DNA of 64,000 nt, taken from the NCBI RefSeq assembly GCF_024868665.1, contig NC_079914.1, positions 4,086,593 through 4,150,592 on the forward strand, read 5' to 3'. The stretch is from Triplophysa rosa. Taxonomy: Eukaryota; Chordata; Actinopteri; Cypriniformes; Nemacheilidae. Positions within the stretch are counted from its first letter, which is position 1. Every line of letters starts with the position of its first letter. The translations under genes and the position numbers were made by a program. The notes under the pieces are model-generated. The model ran no database searches and was not told the DNA's origin. It worked only from the letters and a program-made list of their open reading frames with translations. Positions 60,370 to 64,000 of this stretch are shown here, piece after piece.

Positions 60370-61118
60370 TAGGGTTGTCATGGTACCATAAACATATCTT
60401 ATGATACTATACCTTATGAAGTACCACGATACCAAGTAGTATTGCGATGCTTTGTCATGTTCATAATTAAAATCTACAAAATAGACAAAAATTCTTTAAT
60501 ACACAGATCTAAATGAAACATGTTGTATTTAGTGAACTGTGTATTATACTGCACGCTACAATATTTGTAGTATTAACTGTAGTAATTGGATAAGTTTTAG
60601 CAAATGCTGTAGTATACTTTAATATTTACTGTGGTAAGATTTAAAAACACTAGTGTCTAATAAATTTAGCAACGTTTACTGTAGTAACTACTAAAGAACT
60701 TTTTTTTTTAACATCGGAACTAATTCAATCAATGTGCGACAAATGCATTTATAGCAATGCTTATAAAGGAAAACATTACGCTTACTTAAAAAGTGACTAA
60801 AACGGCCAATAGGTGGCGGCATTTTTTTTTGACAATGAATCATTCAAACAACTCGTTCAAAACAGCTGATTCATTCAAGAACGAAGCAAGTGTCTTGATA
60901 ATTGACTCACTGAATTATCTCGTCCGAGTCGTTCAAAACACGGATTCATTTAGGAGAGAAACACAGCAAAAAGACAGATGAAAGTGTTCAAATGAACGTT
61001 AATGCGCATATGCAACATTAGTTACGGCACTACGATACTACCGCTTCGCGGCATTGCGGGAATTTTGAAGCTTTAGCATCACGATGCTACCGTAGCACCG
61101 GTACACCGTGCAACCCTA
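60370..61118 (+). mobile_element. Non-autonomous hAT (749 bp), 8-bp TSD GCCCCTAG
   Basis: It starts TAGGGTTGTCATGGTACC and ends GGTACACCGTGCAACCCTA. The exact octamer GCCCCTAG is at 60362-60369 and 61119-61126. The interior has ATACTACCG-type motifs and no transposase frame. Confidence 0.92.
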
Positions 61119-61229
61119 GCCCCTAGCACCCTGAGCTATTATTGTCGTTAGTTAAATACACTGTGTAGGCTATGATTTGTCACACAGTAAACAGTTATGT
61201 GCCATTCTAACTTACTCGATTTCAAGATA

Positions 61230-61470
61230 CTTTTTTTTATTACCATCTAATAGTAATGTTTATTTCACATTTGACTAATAAATTTCAAATTAAAAGTTGT
61301 ATTTTTAGTTAATGCCCAATGAACTATCATGAGCAAACCATGAGCAATTGTATTAACTATAACATTAACAAAGCTTAAATTCTTTATAAAAATATTTTGT
61401 TAGTTGCTAGTTAATATTGTTTAAAGCATTAACAAATGTTAACAAATATTACCATAATGTTACCATAACT
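61230..61470. repeat. AT-rich dispersed repeat fragment (AACATTAACAAA type)
   Basis: AACTATAACATTAACAAAGC, GCATTAACAAATGTTAACAA and TAATGTTACCATAAC are recurrent words of a common fish repeat. Edges approximate. Confidence 0.4.
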
Positions 61471-61569
61471 TGGAAGGAAAGAAAGCTTGCTCCAATTATT
61501 TTTGTTATTTGAGAGAATACCACATAACTTTCTTTTGCAGTATATTCAAATATTTCCTGATTTTGTTGG

Positions 61570-61745
61570 CGTTGACAGCCTTGTGGTTAGTGCGCCAACA
61601 CATAGCGCCAATACAATCAGGGCAACCCAGGTTCATTTCCCATTCTCAGCAGTCCTTTGCCGGCCCTGCTCCCCTGCCTCCTCCCAATGCCTTCATGTGT
61701 CCTCTCCACTGTACTCTATTAAAGGCATAAAAGCCCCAAAAATAT
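61570..61745 (+). repeat. tRNA-derived SINE
   Basis: GCCTTGTGGTTAGTGCG is A-box-like and CCCAGGTTCATTTCCC is B-box-like, 30-40 bp apart as in tRNA genes. A pyrimidine-rich body (CCTGCTCCCCTGCCTCCTCC) and ATTAAAGGCATAAAAGCCCC tail follow. A different family from 39486-39625. Confidence 0.75.
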
Positions 61746-63467
61746 AACAAAAAAATCCCGATTTTTATTAATTATAAAATAAAGGTATTTTTATAGAGAA
61801 GAGATGTAACTGTGTTTATTATTATTATTATTACTAGTACCACCAGAAATAAAAAAACGCAAAATATATTATTAAAAAACATTAATATAATAATTAACAT
61901 TATAGTGCGAAACATAATATACAGGAATTCATTTTTTTTACATTTTTATTAGCTGTACATTAATGAAAAACATTGTGGAATAATTTGCTAAATTGTCATG
62001 AAAATAATGCCACAACAAATCAAAAGTATACAAAATAGTATTTTCCCTCAAAATCATTTGAAATATACCTTGATCTTGACAGGCTTTGATAATCATCACT
62101 GTTTTGTAAAAAAGCAGTAAACATCCCGATCCTTTTTTGGAACGAATGCTAGAAAACAGCAATCCTGGACAAACTTGAAAACTTTCAGTGAAACTTGTTC
62201 TGCCAAGTCTGACGAGTTGTATGCCACTCAGCAGGCAGAAGAGAAAAAGCAATGTTGATATGGGAGTATCTGGCAGAAATTTCTTCCCTGTTAAGAGCTA
62301 AATAAGTGATGGAGGCGGCGGAATGGACGCCTCTCGATTAATTGCTTCCAGATTTACTTCACATCACTTACTATAATGACTTCAGGGATCAGGCAGGTTC
62401 AGGCACACACACTTTACGCACCAGGTCGCGATGTATTATTAACTACGACATAGCTTGTTTTGCACTGGAGATTATAGGAGCTATTTTGGAAGTATGTTTA
62501 ATAAAAATGTACAGGAAACCCATTTGCCAGATGGCGTGAGGTGCAAAGCCGAACATGAGGTTAAAAGCGGTTTGTTGGCTATTTAACCTTCAAGAGCGGA
62601 AAAGTGTCAGGGTCTATTGCTCCAAATTTGTGTAATATACCGTAACGCCCTTAATTGCCACAGTCCATTTGCTCCAAGCGTCTCAATGCAGTTTAACACA
62701 ATTTTTTGGTTACCAAGTCTACATCGAGGCTTAAACCGCAGGACACTGTGAGTAACTGAACACAGCGTATAAGTAACTAGTACACTGCCATGCCTCACAG
62801 CTCTAATGCTCCCCTCAGGGGCTGTTGGGAAGGGATCGTGTTTGTTTGCCTTATCTTTTAAACGTGAAACGCAAGCCGTGTTGATCTTCTAGCTGCGCCG
62901 CTATTATGAAGCGATATTGTGTCATCAGATGAAATCAAGAGATGCAGATAATGTTCATATATTGCGTTGTTCAATAGTTTCATCCTCATTATATGGCGGC
63001 AGATGGGCGATGAGGGTTGAAGACAATAAAACCAGCTAGAGATGGCAGTCGAGATGACTGGTTTTATTATACAAGCCTCTGGGTAAAAAAATGCACATCA
63101 TGTTTTTTCATGTGTAAGCATGAATGTTGTGTATAAGAAAGGGGCGTTTAAATTGCTAACATTATGGGTTTACGTATGTGCATTTTAATGCATTAAATTC
63201 CTTAAGTGTATTAAAATAAATTATAGTTTATGGGCCTATGTAATTTTCTGGTATATTAGTTTCTTTCCATAGGTGCAATTAATACTATTCAATCTAATTT
63301 AACAATATACTGATAAACTAGTGCAATACGACTAAACTACAAATATAAATTCTACAACTATACAGCTGTACGGATATTTATACTAGATTAATGATTTGAC
63401 ACTCACTAGTGGTACGTTTGCTATACTGATTTCTGTACTTCAAAAAGTACATTATGCAAATTTTACT
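61746..63467. other. Intronic, no gene; possible regulatory patch 62880-63070
   Basis: An (ATT)n-like run lies at 61816-61835. 62880-63070 is repeat-free with mixed composition (TTATATGGCGGCAGATGGGC). Nothing coding is supported. Confidence 0.35.
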
Positions 63468-64000
63468 TTAAAGCTGCAATCTGGAACTTTTGCCTCTCTG
63501 TCGCCACCTGTGTTTTAAACATAAAATTGCAGTTTACTTTACATAACTTCAGGACAAACAGACATTTTCTTGGAAGTCATACCTGACAGCTCAATATTGT
63601 AAGCTCACCTTGAGCTAAGGATGTAGGTTTCGACAGATTTTCATGTACTTTCTCAACTAGTTTGTTTATTTTTCTTTGAGGACACGTCTGATCTGTTTTG
63701 TTTGTCATATACGGACGGAAACATTCTCATATTAGAGTGTGATGTCGTGTTGCGTGTTTCTTAAAATACACCGCTACGGCTACAGTTTGTTCTCAGCGGT
63801 CAGCCATGACGGCATTGTGAGCTCCTCATGCTTCACCGATGGCAGAAGAATTCTTGGCAGGAAGTCTGTCCTTCACATTTCTTCCACTATTTCACTGTTG
63901 TTGTTTATGCTTTTATCTTTCTATCTTATCAGTCACATCTTTCAGGTTTCTGGGTCTATCTGGAGAGAGTACATTATATGAGGCTGTGGTGGATTTGTGG
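63468..64000 (+). repeat. Dispersed teleost repeat, cut by the window edge
   Basis: TAAAGCTGCAATCTGGAACT TTTGCCTCTCTGTCGCC and the following body (ATATACGGACGGAAACATTC, CTACGGCTACAGTTTGTTCT) resemble a dispersed fish repeat. The 80-codon open frame in it is probably fortuitous. Confidence 0.4.

Larger units (their letters stand above)
25722..64000 (+). other. grm7: grm7 first coding-exon intron (5' part, open to the right)
   Basis: The exon ends CAG|GTACGT, a strong donor at 25722-25727. Mammalian GRM7 also has a very long intron after this exon. I see no sequence resembling the expected second exon (continuing the ligand domain after LFQ) before the window ends, so the intron is at least 38 kb. 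It contains the repeats listed separately. Confidence 0.8.

Noticed and set aside
1..64000. CRISPR arrays or bacterial-type operons
   Set aside because: The direct repeats found are LTRs, microsatellites and one large duplication; the window is vertebrate nuclear DNA.

Overview
The window looks like nuclear DNA of a teleost fish, most likely a cyprinid. It is AT-rich and crowded with short palindromic DNA transposons and tRNA-derived SINEs of types familiar from cyprinids, and it carries one vertebrate coding exon split by a GT splice donor. The species call is inference from repeat content; the vertebrate call is firm.

The only host coding sequence I can identify with confidence is the first coding exon of grm7 (metabotropic glutamate receptor 7), 25242-25721 on the + strand. 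It sits in a CpG-rich promoter/5' UTR region (about 24430-25241) and ends at a phase-0 CAG|GTACGT donor. Everything from 25722 to the end is read as the start of the first large intron. I recognise no second exon in it. A few repeat-free patches in the intron look like possible conserved noncoding elements, but this cannot be tested from one sequence.

The left third (1-24 kb) is intergenic or upstream DNA. Its main feature is a 5.0-kb LTR retrotransposon at 3315-8318 with a perfect ATATG target duplication, a tRNA-Phe-type primer binding site, a gag with a SCAN-like capsid and a CCHC knuckle, and a pol in which integrase comes BEFORE reverse transcriptase and RNase H. That order, with Ty3/gypsy-type domains, is the hallmark of the Gmr1 group. 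The copy is disabled by three stops, two frameshifts and a 96-bp deletion in its 3' LTR, although its LTRs differ at only 5 of 277 aligned bases. A 1.2-kb non-autonomous LTR element with the same primer site type lies on the minus strand in the grm7 intron (32113-33339, target duplication AGTGG).

The rest is repeat debris. It includes at least four hAT-type elements whose 8-bp target duplications can be read directly (14408, 22670, 55458, 60370), a hAT nested in a palindromic MITE (57234), about ten copies of a TTAA-flanked 'GGGATAGTTCACCC' palindromic family, several large hairpins (2813-3015, 14861-15007, 53699-54002), SINE fragments, and a tandem duplication with a (GT)40 tract about 1 kb upstream of grm7. 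No rRNA gene, functional tRNA gene or CRISPR array was seen.
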